Assembly: GCA_964444835.1 (NCBI GenBank)
Contig: CAYUIT010000002.1
Location: 62,001 to 126,000, forward strand
Direction of reading: 5' to 3'
Origin: CADEED01 sp964444835
GTDB taxonomy: Bacteria; Pseudomonadota; Gammaproteobacteria; Steroidobacterales; Steroidobacteraceae
Length of the DNA stretch: 64,000 nt
The notes under the pieces were generated by a model, which did not search any database, had not been told where the DNA came from, and was given only the letters and a program-made list of their open reading frames with translations. The translations under genes were made by a program, and so were the position numbers. Below, one piece after another: positions 51,232 through 58,168 of this stretch. Positions within the stretch are counted from its first letter, which is position 1, and the number at the start of each line of letters is the position of its first letter.

Positions 51232-52637
51232 TACTGCGCAGCGCTCGTTCGCCAGCCGGCCTGATACGTTTCGCGCGCCACCCGGCTATACGGAATCGGG
51301 CTAACGACCGCGCGGACCTCGATCTGCTTGTGCGGCTCGACGGTGGTCTTGCGCGTCCCGCCGTTTTCTTCGCCCCACACGACCCGCAACTCGCTGCCAA
51401 TCGGAATAGCGGGGTCGATCGTCGCCAAACTCAGCGCTTGCTTCTCGTTGTAGCTATAGCCGGTGAACATCGATACACCGACCGTCTTGCCACCTGCATC
51501 GACGACGCGGTCGTAGTTGGAAGATGCGTAGTTCGCGAGCGGTACATCGAAGAACTTGTATTGCTCGCCGTCTGGATCGAACAACGACGCCATGATCTTC
51601 GCCATGTCCTGCGGGTTCCATGCCAGCGTCACTTTGCGACGCTGCCGCGCGGGATCGATCTTCTGCAATGCTTCGCGACCATGGAACTCGTGATCGAACT
51701 TCACGAACGGGCCGTAACCGAGTTCCCACGGATTGAGGTAGTAGTCCTCGATGTTCTTCGACACGAAGCTGCCACCGATCGAACCGGTGGCCTCGTAGCT
51801 GTCTGCGCCTAACCACTCGCGGTAAGCCTTCAGCTTGTCGCCCGTGTAGATCGCCGGCAGCGGCGATGGAATCCAGCCCGACTCGAGCGTGTTCGAGGGA
51901 TAAGCGCGGCTGCCACACGGCACGATGCCGAACTCGCGGCCCGCCTCGAGAATGGCAGCGCGAATCTCGTCTTGTTGGTCGTACGGGCCCCAAATCTCGA
52001 GCCCCGGTGCGCCCGACATACCATGCCGCAGCGTGCGGATGGTGTGTCCCGCGATCTTCATCGTCGACATGTTGAAGAACTTCAACTGTTCGAGCGGACC
52101 GCCGTTGAGCTTTTCGATAATGGCCCATGCCTTTGGACCTTGGATCTGGAAGCGCCACACGGAACGCCGCACTGGCTTGCCCATCGGCCGCATTGGCGAG
52201 CGATCGTCGAGCTCGAGCTGGACGTCGTAACCGCCAGTAGCCGCATGAAAGCGCAACCAGTTCGACGCCGGCGCGCGCCCGACATACACAAACTCTTCCG
52301 GCGCCAAATAGAAGATGATGCCGTCGCCGATCACATGCCCGTATGGCGTTGTCGGCACGTACTGCTTGGCTTTATTGACGGTGAAACCCGCCATCGAATT
52401 AACGGCAGTGTCGCTCAACAAGCGCAGCGCATCTTTGCCACGCAAGTAGAGGTTGACCATGTGGTGAGTTTGGTCAAACAACACGGCGCTGTGCTGCCAC
52501 GCCCACTGCTCGGAGCGCCAGTTGTGGAACTCGGGTGCAACGACCGGATAGACGTACGCACCCAATTGCGAGTTACGCAGCATGCCGACGATATCCGGCG
52601 TGCGCGCCAAGATCTGCTCTAGGCTGTTCGCGCTCAT
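51231..52637 (-). CDS. ligM: tetrahydrofolate-dependent vanillate/3-O-methylgallate O-demethylase
   Basis: A 468-residue GcvT-fold protein matching LigM almost throughout: NSQLGAYVYPVVAPEFHNWRS, LFDQTHHMVNLYLRGKDALRLL, PYGHVIGDGIIFYLAPEEFV, LRHGMSGAPGLEIWGPYD, GSRAYPSNTLESGWIPSPLP, IYTGDKLKAYREWL, FTGYSYNEKQALSLATID and WGEENGGTRKTTVEPHKQ. LigM transfers the methoxy methyl of vanillate or 3-O-methylgallate to tetrahydrofolate, giving protocatechuate or gallate for LigAB. The ATG at 52637 follows GGGGGAG. Two 19-bp palindromes lie in its promoter. metF follows with a one-base overlap. Confidence 0.95.
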   Translation of the reverse strand: MSANSLEQILARTPDIVGMLRNSQLGAYVYPVVAPEFHNWRSEQWAWQHSAVLFDQTHHMVNLYLRGKDALRLLSDTAVNSMAGFTVNKAKQYVPTTPYGHVIGDGIIFYLAPEEFVYVGRAPASNWLRFHAATGGYDVQLELDDRSPMRPMGKPVRRSVWRFQIQGPKAWAIIEKLNGGPLEQLKFFNMSTMKIAGHTIRTLRHGMSGAPGLEIWGPYDQQDEIRAAILEAGREFGIVPCGSRAYPSNTLESGWIPSPLPAIYTGDKLKAYREWLGADSYEATGSIGGSFVSKNIEDYYLNPWELGYGPFVKFDHEFHGREALQKIDPARQRRKVTLAWNPQDMAKIMASLFDPDGEQYKFFDVPLANYASSNYDRVVDAGGKTVGVSMFTGYSYNEKQALSLATIDPAIPIGSELRVVWGEENGGTRKTTVEPHKQIEVRAVVSPIPYSRVARETYQAGWRTSAAQ

Positions 52638-52690
52638 ACAACTCCCCCCGTAAGCGTTGCCGCGTGTCGCCCACACGGCGGTCAGACAGA

Positions 52691-52742
52691 TTGTATGCTA
52701 CACGAACAAATTCGCAACGAAAATAGTACGCAACACGTACAG
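52691..52742. promoter_or_regulatory. two 19-bp palindromes in the ligM promoter
   Basis: TTGTATGCTACACGAACAA (52691-52709) and TAGTACGCAACACGTACAG (52724-52742) both fit the recurrent 19-bp motif. Their centres are 33 bp apart, about three helical turns, so two dimers could bind the same face of the DNA. They lie 54 and 87 bp upstream of the ligM start. The rest of the 136-bp gap shows only A-rich sequence. Confidence 0.65.
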
Positions 52743-52773
52743 CCTGCCGGGGGCCCTGAGGCCACGCGCGGCG

Positions 52774-53811
52774 CTATCCACAATGGGTCAGGACGACCTT
52801 CCCGAAGGCTGCGGGGCTGGATTGGTAGGCATATGCTGCAGGTGCAGCAGCAAAATCAAACGCACGATCGACCACGGGGACGATTTGGTGCCGATCCACG
52901 AAAGCATTCAGGGCCCGCGCCATTTCGATCGAGCCGACAAAGATGCCGCGCAAGCTCGCACCTTTGACCATAAGACCCATGGGATTCGGCGCGCCTTGCA
53001 TGTTGAGCACGCCGATCAGCGTGATTTCGCCGCCGAAGGCCACCGCCGCCATGGATTGCTCGAGTGTGCCGACACCGCCCACTTCGATGACGTGGTCGAC
53101 GCCGCCATCGGACAACTCAGCAATGCGCGCACCCCACGCGGGCTCCGCACGGTAATCAACGACTGCTTCGGCGCCGAGCTCGCTGAGGCGCGCCGCCTTC
53201 TCGCGACTCGACGACGTTGCAAACACGCGCGCGCCCGCCGCACGGGCGATCTGCAGCGCGAGCACCGAAACCCCGCCACTGCCTAACACCAGGACTTTGT
53301 GCCCGGCACGCAATGGCCGGATGCCCGTCATCAGCGCATTCCAAGCCGTGACACCCGCGCACGGGAGCGTAGCGGCTTGCTGATAACTCAGCGTTTCCGC
53401 GATACGCACCACGCCACTCGCTGGGAGCACCACGTACTCAGCGAGCATGCCAGGCGCGGGCGGCGCACCGAGTGCAGCACCCATCCGAGGCGTGGGCGGG
53501 CCACTCACCCACTCTTGGAAAAAGGCCCCTGCCACGCGATCGCCCGGCGCAAACTCGCGCACGCCCGGCCCTACGGCGTCGATCATGCCAACGCCGTCAG
53601 ACAACGGCGCGCCAGCGACGCTCACGGGGCCGCCGAAGTAATGGCCTTGCGCGACTAATTGGTCGCGATAGTTCAGCGACCAGGCGCGCATCCGAATGCG
53701 CACTTCGCCGTCGCCCGGGGTCGGCACCGGACATTCGATCAGCTGGAGTTGGTCGACCGAGGTACAGCCCGCGGGAATGCGCCACGCCCGCATCTTCGTT
53801 GCAACGCTCAT
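52774..53811 (-). CDS. MDR-type zinc-independent alcohol dehydrogenase/quinone reductase
   Basis: A 345-residue medium-chain reductase: ECPVPTPGDGEVRIRMRAWSLNYRD, GDRVAGAFFQEW, VLGSGGVSVLALQIARAAGARV (NAD(P) fold), GGVDHVIEVGGVGTLEQSM and a tail with YQSSPAAFGKVVL. No catalytic-zinc cysteine set (GHE) is visible, as in quinone oxidoreductases. The start overlaps the amidohydrolase stop (ATGA). It may reduce an enone or quinone formed from an aromatic fragment. It ends 136 bp before the ligM start and could read through to it. Confidence 0.87.
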   Translation of the reverse strand: MSVATKMRAWRIPAGCTSVDQLQLIECPVPTPGDGEVRIRMRAWSLNYRDQLVAQGHYFGGPVSVAGAPLSDGVGMIDAVGPGVREFAPGDRVAGAFFQEWVSGPPTPRMGAALGAPPAPGMLAEYVVLPASGVVRIAETLSYQQAATLPCAGVTAWNALMTGIRPLRAGHKVLVLGSGGVSVLALQIARAAGARVFATSSSREKAARLSELGAEAVVDYRAEPAWGARIAELSDGGVDHVIEVGGVGTLEQSMAAVAFGGEITLIGVLNMQGAPNPMGLMVKGASLRGIFVGSIEMARALNAFVDRHQIVPVVDRAFDFAAAPAAYAYQSSPAAFGKVVLTHCG

Positions 53812-54695
53812 GGCGGGCTGGCCGCGCGATCGAGGCCCAAGAGCCGCACCGCATTGTCCTTGAGAATGCCGGCTAGAACCTCTTCCTTGAAGCCGACTTG
53901 CCGCGCCGACTGAATCCACACATCCGGATGGATGAGTGGGAAGTCGGAACCGAACAGCATCTTGCGCTTGAGCGGCCCATTCGCGTACTGAATGAGCTGT
54001 GCTGGAAAGTACTTCGGGCTCCAACCCGACAAGTCGATGAACACATTCTCTTTGTGGAGCGCCATCGACAGGTTCTCATCCACCCAGGGCCAACCGGGAT
54101 GCGCGAGGATGATCTTCATGTCGGGAAAATCGACGGCGACATCGTCGATGAGCATCGGGCGCCCCCACTTCAAGCGCACACCACCACCGCCGCGCATGCC
54201 ACTGCCCATGCCCGAATGTCCGGTGTGGAAAATCGCCGGCAAGCGGTGCTCTGCAATGACCTCATAGAGCGGATACGCGATGCGATCGCCGGGATCGATG
54301 TCTTGCATGATCCCGTGAAACTTGAACCCGCGCACGCCATGACGCTCGATCAAATCGCGTGCCTCTTGTGCACCGCGCTTGCCTTTACGGGGGTCGATCG
54401 ACGCGAACGGAATGACGACGTCGGGATTCTTCGCCGCGAGCTCCGCGATTTCGTAATTACTTACCCGCTTGGCACCGATCGCGCTCTCGCAATCGACGGT
54501 GAATAGACAGAATGCAATCTGCTGCTCGCGGTACAGATCGATGATTTGCGGAATTTTGGGCCGCTCGCGCGGTGCCTTGAAATAGGCCGACGCAGCGTCG
54601 AAGAACTGACCCATGATCGGGTCCTCGGGCTCGTGGCACGACACCTCGGCATGCACGTGGACGTCGATGGCGCGAATGCGAGCGAGGTCGATCAT
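53808..54695 (-). CDS. amidohydrolase-family protein (ACMSD-like)
   Basis: A 295-residue TIM-barrel amidohydrolase: RIRAIDVHVHAEVSCHE (first metal motif), VRGFKFHGIMQDIDP, LPAIFHTGHSGMG, DMKIILAHPGWPW and LFGSDFPLIHPD (metal Asp). The ATG at 54695 follows GGAGAG; a GTG six codons earlier is possible. Relatives are decarboxylases or hydrolases of aromatic ring-cleavage products. It is divergent from ligA and coupled to an MDR gene. It is not LigI or LigW by sequence; a step after protocatechuate cleavage is an inference from neighbours. Confidence 0.85.
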   Translation of the reverse strand: MIDLARIRAIDVHVHAEVSCHEPEDPIMGQFFDAASAYFKAPRERPKIPQIIDLYREQQIAFCLFTVDCESAIGAKRVSNYEIAELAAKNPDVVIPFASIDPRKGKRGAQEARDLIERHGVRGFKFHGIMQDIDPGDRIAYPLYEVIAEHRLPAIFHTGHSGMGSGMRGGGGVRLKWGRPMLIDDVAVDFPDMKIILAHPGWPWVDENLSMALHKENVFIDLSGWSPKYFPAQLIQYANGPLKRKMLFGSDFPLIHPDVWIQSARQVGFKEEVLAGILKDNAVRLLGLDRAASPP

Positions 54696-54800
54696 CGGTA
54701 AAGTGCTCTCCACGCGATGGGGCAGCGCTGCGGGAACACTAGCAGACGCGCTGCCCTCTCAACGCGTCCTAGCCGACGCATCGCTGGGTGCGTGCGTGTT

Positions 54801-54819
54801 TTGTAAGTATTACGTACCA
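54801..54819. promoter_or_regulatory. candidate 19-bp operator upstream of ligA
   Basis: TTGTAAGTATTACGTACCA differs in one arm base from the TTGTA-N9-TACAA motif. It lies 33 bp upstream of ligA and in the shared gap (54696-54852) with the divergent amidohydrolase gene. No other structure is seen in this gap. Confidence 0.63.
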
Positions 54820-54852
54820 TTAGGGGCTCGCGCAACAGACGAGGTGGTAAGT

Positions 54853-55242
54853 ATGGCGCTCGATAAACCCTATCAGAACGTGCCTGGCACGACGATTTTT
54901 GACGCAGACCAAGCTCGCAAAGGCTATCACCTGAACCAGTTTTGTATGTCGCTCATGAAGGCGGAGAATCGAGCCCGCTTCAAGGCCAACGAGCGCGCCT
55001 ATCTCGAGGAGTGGCCGATGACGCCGGAGCAACGGGACGCCCTGCTCGCGCGCGACTACAACAAGCTGATCAGCCTCGGCGGCAATGTGTATTTCTTGGC
55101 CAAGGTGTTCTCGACCGACGGCAAGAGCTTTCAGCAGGCCGTGTCGACGATGACCGGCATGACGCCAGAGCAATACGCCGACATGATGCTGAAAGGCGGC
55201 CGTTCACCCGAGGGCAACCGTTACATTGGGGAGCGACGCTAA
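54853..55242 (+). CDS. ligA: protocatechuate 4,5-dioxygenase alpha subunit
   Basis: A 129-residue protein matching LigA: VPGTTIFDADQARKGYHLNQFCMSLMKAENRARFKANERAYLEEW, then RDYNKLISLGGNVYFLAKVFSTDGKSFQQA and MTGMTPEQYADMM. LigA is the small subunit that closes over the active site of LigB. The ATG at 54853 follows GAGGTGG. The stop overlaps the ligB start as TAATG. A 19-bp palindrome lies upstream. Confidence 0.95.
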   Translation: MALDKPYQNVPGTTIFDADQARKGYHLNQFCMSLMKAENRARFKANERAYLEEWPMTPEQRDALLARDYNKLISLGGNVYFLAKVFSTDGKSFQQAVSTMTGMTPEQYADMMLKGGRSPEGNRYIGERR

Positions 55243-56081
55243 TGGCACGCATTACTGCAGGTGTTAGCACGTCGCACGTTCCAGCGATCGGCGCCGCACT
55301 CGATAACGGCAAGACCGGCGAACCGTACTGGCAGCGCGTGTTCGCGGGCTACGAGTTCTCGAAGCGCTGGATCGAAGCCGCGAAACCCGACGTCGTCATC
55401 CTGGTGTTCAACGATCACGCGACGGCCTTTAGCCTCGATGTCGTGCCCACCTTTGCGATCGGCTGCGCCGACCGATTCGCGCCGGCGGATGAAGGTTGGG
55501 GCCCGCGGCCGGTCCCTGTCGTTGAAGGACATCCGGAGCTCGCCGCGCACATCGCACAATCGGTCATCCAACAAGATTTCGATCTCACGATCGTGAACAA
55601 GATGGACGTCGACCACGGTCTCACCGTGCCGCTGTCGCTGATGTTCGGGCAGCCGAAGGCCTGGCCCGTGAAAGTGATCCCGCTCGCGGTGAATGTCGTG
55701 CTCTACCCGCCACCGTCCGGTCGGCGTTGCTTCGAGCTCGGCAAAGCTATTCGTCGCGCCGTGGAATCGTTCGACGGCGATCTCAACGTGCAGGTATGGG
55801 GCACCGGCGGCATGAGCCACCAATTGCAAGGTCCCCGCGCGGGCCTCATCAATCAGCCGTGGGACAACGCGTTCCTCGACCGATTGATCGCAGACCCTGC
55901 AGGCCTCGCGCAAGTCCCGCACCTCGAATACGTGCGTGAAGCGGGCTCCGAAGGCATCGAGCTCGTGATGTGGCTCATCATGCGCGGCGCGCTCGCTGAC
56001 CGAGTCAATGTCGCGCATCGCTTCTACACGGTGCCAGCGTCGAACACCGCCGTTGGGCATTTGATTCTCGAGAACCCCTGA
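55242..56081 (+). CDS. ligB: protocatechuate 4,5-dioxygenase beta subunit
   Basis: A 279-residue extradiol ring-cleavage dioxygenase matching LigB: ITAGVSTSHVPAIGAALD (His12 as a metal ligand), VFNDHATAFSLDVVPTFAIGCADRF (second His), DVDHGLTVPLSLMFG and GTGGMSHQLQGPRAG with a later EGIEL acidic residue. With Fe(II) it splits protocatechuate between C4 and C5 into 4-carboxy-2-hydroxymuconate-6-semialdehyde. The later enzymes (LigC, LigI, LigU, LigJ, LigK) are not seen in the window. It is translationally coupled to ligA and lies 54 bp before the formate dehydrogenase operon. Confidence 0.95.
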   Translation: MARITAGVSTSHVPAIGAALDNGKTGEPYWQRVFAGYEFSKRWIEAAKPDVVILVFNDHATAFSLDVVPTFAIGCADRFAPADEGWGPRPVPVVEGHPELAAHIAQSVIQQDFDLTIVNKMDVDHGLTVPLSLMFGQPKAWPVKVIPLAVNVVLYPPPSGRRCFELGKAIRRAVESFDGDLNVQVWGTGGMSHQLQGPRAGLINQPWDNAFLDRLIADPAGLAQVPHLEYVREAGSEGIELVMWLIMRGALADRVNVAHRFYTVPASNTAVGHLILENP

Positions 56082-56135
56082 GGCTGTCGGCGCCGAGATG
56101 CTCGGCGTAGACGCTTGGGATGAGGGCTAACTACG

Positions 56136-56621
56136 ATGTTGAGCGATCCGCAGCCCGCACCACCTAACGACTACCAAGCGGCAGTCGCCAGTGCGCTGGC
56201 GGACTGTCGCAATCGTGAAGGGGCGCTGCTCGAAGTGCTGCATGCGGTGCAAAACCGCTTGGGCTACGTGCCACGGGAGGCCATCGCGCCGATTGCCCAG
56301 GCGCTCAACTTGTCGCGGGCCGAGGTGCACGGTGTCGTGACGTTCTACCACCACTTTCGCGACTCACCCGCCGGGCGGAACCGTCTGGCGTTGTGCCGCG
56401 CGGAGGCCTGCCAAGCATCGGGGGCTCGCGCGCTGCAGGCACACGCCGAGCAGCGCCTCGGCATCTCTTGCGGCGGCACTACGGCCGATGGGCAGACGAC
56501 GCTCGACGCGGTCTATTGCCTCGGGTTGTGTGCGTGCGGCCCGGCCGTCATGTTCAACGGCGAGTTGTTAGGCAAAGTGACGCCCGAGCGACTCGACGCA
56601 CTGTTGGATGCGTGCACATGA
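56136..56621 (+). CDS. fdsG: NAD-dependent formate dehydrogenase gamma subunit
   Basis: A 161-residue NuoE-type [2Fe-2S] protein: REGALLEVLHAVQNRLGYVPREAIAPIAQAL, VHGVVTFYHHFRDSP, CRAEACQASGARAL and YCLGLCACGPAVM (four cysteines for the cluster). It carries electrons to the FdsB flavin. The stop overlaps the fdsB start (ATGA). The gene starts 54 bp after ligB on the same strand, so it could be cotranscribed with ligAB. Confidence 0.93.
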   Translation: MLSDPQPAPPNDYQAAVASALADCRNREGALLEVLHAVQNRLGYVPREAIAPIAQALNLSRAEVHGVVTFYHHFRDSPAGRNRLALCRAEACQASGARALQAHAEQRLGISCGGTTADGQTTLDAVYCLGLCACGPAVMFNGELLGKVTPERLDALLDACT

Positions 56622-58156
56622 CGACCCGCGTGTGGCTTCCGGCCGATGCCGCAGCGGTCGCGCTGGGTGCCGAGGCGACGCTGCACGCGTTGAATGCTGC
56701 GGCAGCGGCCGCTGGCGTGGCGATCGACGTGCGACGCAACGGCTCGCGCGGCTTGATTTGGCTCGAACCGCTCATCGAGGTGGAAACGCCGCAAGGGCGT
56801 ATCGGCTACGGGCCGGTGTCTGCGGCGGACGTTCCATCGTTGGTGGCCGCCGACCTTTGGCGCGGCGGGGCGCATCCGCTGCGACTGGGATTGATGGACC
56901 AGCATCCGTGGCTCGCGCGGCAACAACGCCTGACTTGCGCGCGCATCGGCCGCATCGAACCGGCGAGCGTCGAGCAGTACGTTGAGCTCGGCGGCTTTCG
57001 CGGTCTCAAACGCGCACTCGAACTCGCACCCGAGGCGATCGTGCAACAAGTGACCGACTCCGGGCTACGCGGCCGCGGCGGCGCGGCCTTCCCGACTGGG
57101 ATCAAGTGGCGGACGGTGCTCGAGCAGAAAGCCGCACGGAAGTTCATCGCTTGCAATGCGGACGAAGGAGACTCGGGCACGTTCGCCGACCGCATGCTGA
57201 TGGAAGGCGACCCGCTCACGCTCATCGAAGGCATGACGATCGCTGGCCTCGCGGTTGGCGCGACGCGCGGGTTCATCTACCTGCGCATCGAGTATCCACA
57301 TGCGCAACGCGCACTGGAGAATGCGTTAAGCGCCGCCCGCGCTGCGCGCTGGCTCGGTGAGGACATCCAAGGGAGCGGTCGCGCGTTCGATATCGAAATT
57401 CGCATGGGTGCAGGTGCATACATCTGCGGCGAAGAAACGTCGATGCTCGAAAGCCTCGAGGGACGCCGCGGCGAAGTGCGCGTGCGCCCACCCTTGCCCG
57501 CCATCAAGGGATTGTTCGGACAGCCCACCGTCGTCAATAACGTCGTCACGCTTGCGACCGTGCCTTTTATTCTTGCCGAGGGCGCCGAACGCTATCGCGA
57601 CTTCGGGGTCGGACGATCGCGCGGCACGATTCCGCTGCAACTCGCAGGTAACGTGAAACGGGGTGGTTTGTTCGAATGCGCATTCGGCCTAACTATTCGC
57701 GAACTCGTCGAGGATCTGGGTGGCGGCACGGCCTCCGGGCGCCCCGCGCGTGCGGTGCAGATTGGCGGCCCGCTCGGAGCCTACATTCCAGCGAGCCAGT
57801 TCGATCTCACGCTCGACTATGAAACGCTGGCTGCGGCCGACGCCCTCCTGGGCCATGGTGGCGTCGTGGTGTTCGACGACACCGCAGATATGGCTGCGCT
57901 GGCGCGCTACGCGTTCGAGTTCTGTGCGCTCGAATCTTGCGGCAAATGCACGCCCTGCCGTATCGGCTCGACGCGCGGCGTCGAAATCCTCGATCGCATC
58001 CGCGACGGTGTCGAGCCCGAGCAACAATTTGCGCTGCTCGACGATCTATGCGAAACGATGGTGTCTGGCTCCCTCTGTGGCTTGGGAGGAATGACGCCGT
58101 TTCCGGTTCGCAGTGCGGTGCGCCATTTCCGTAACGATTTCCGTCGTCGTCAGTAG
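56618..58156 (+). CDS. fdsB: NAD-dependent formate dehydrogenase beta subunit (diaphorase)
   Basis: A 512-residue NuoF-type flavoprotein: GLRGRGGAAFPTGIKW (NAD/FMN loop), CNADEGDSGTFADRMLMEGDP, GAGAYICGEETSMLESLEGRRG, and a [4Fe-4S] motif ESCGKCTPCRIG with a later GSLCG cysteine. The extra N-terminal domain of about 130 residues (MTTRVWLPADAAAVALGAEA) is a thioredoxin-like segment typical of the FdsB branch. It reduces NAD with electrons from formate via FdsA. It is translationally coupled to fdsG. Confidence 0.94.
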   Translation: MTTRVWLPADAAAVALGAEATLHALNAAAAAAGVAIDVRRNGSRGLIWLEPLIEVETPQGRIGYGPVSAADVPSLVAADLWRGGAHPLRLGLMDQHPWLARQQRLTCARIGRIEPASVEQYVELGGFRGLKRALELAPEAIVQQVTDSGLRGRGGAAFPTGIKWRTVLEQKAARKFIACNADEGDSGTFADRMLMEGDPLTLIEGMTIAGLAVGATRGFIYLRIEYPHAQRALENALSAARAARWLGEDIQGSGRAFDIEIRMGAGAYICGEETSMLESLEGRRGEVRVRPPLPAIKGLFGQPTVVNNVVTLATVPFILAEGAERYRDFGVGRSRGTIPLQLAGNVKRGGLFECAFGLTIRELVEDLGGGTASGRPARAVQIGGPLGAYIPASQFDLTLDYETLAAADALLGHGGVVVFDDTADMAALARYAFEFCALESCGKCTPCRIGSTRGVEILDRIRDGVEPEQQFALLDDLCETMVSGSLCGLGGMTPFPVRSAVRHFRNDFRRRQ

Positions 58157-58168
58157 GACGGGACTAAC

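Noticed and set aside
54613..54852. Longer N-terminus for LigA starting at 54613
   Set aside because: It would overlap the divergent amidohydrolase and run through the 19-bp palindrome; the ATG at 54853 has a clear ribosome binding site and fits LigA length.
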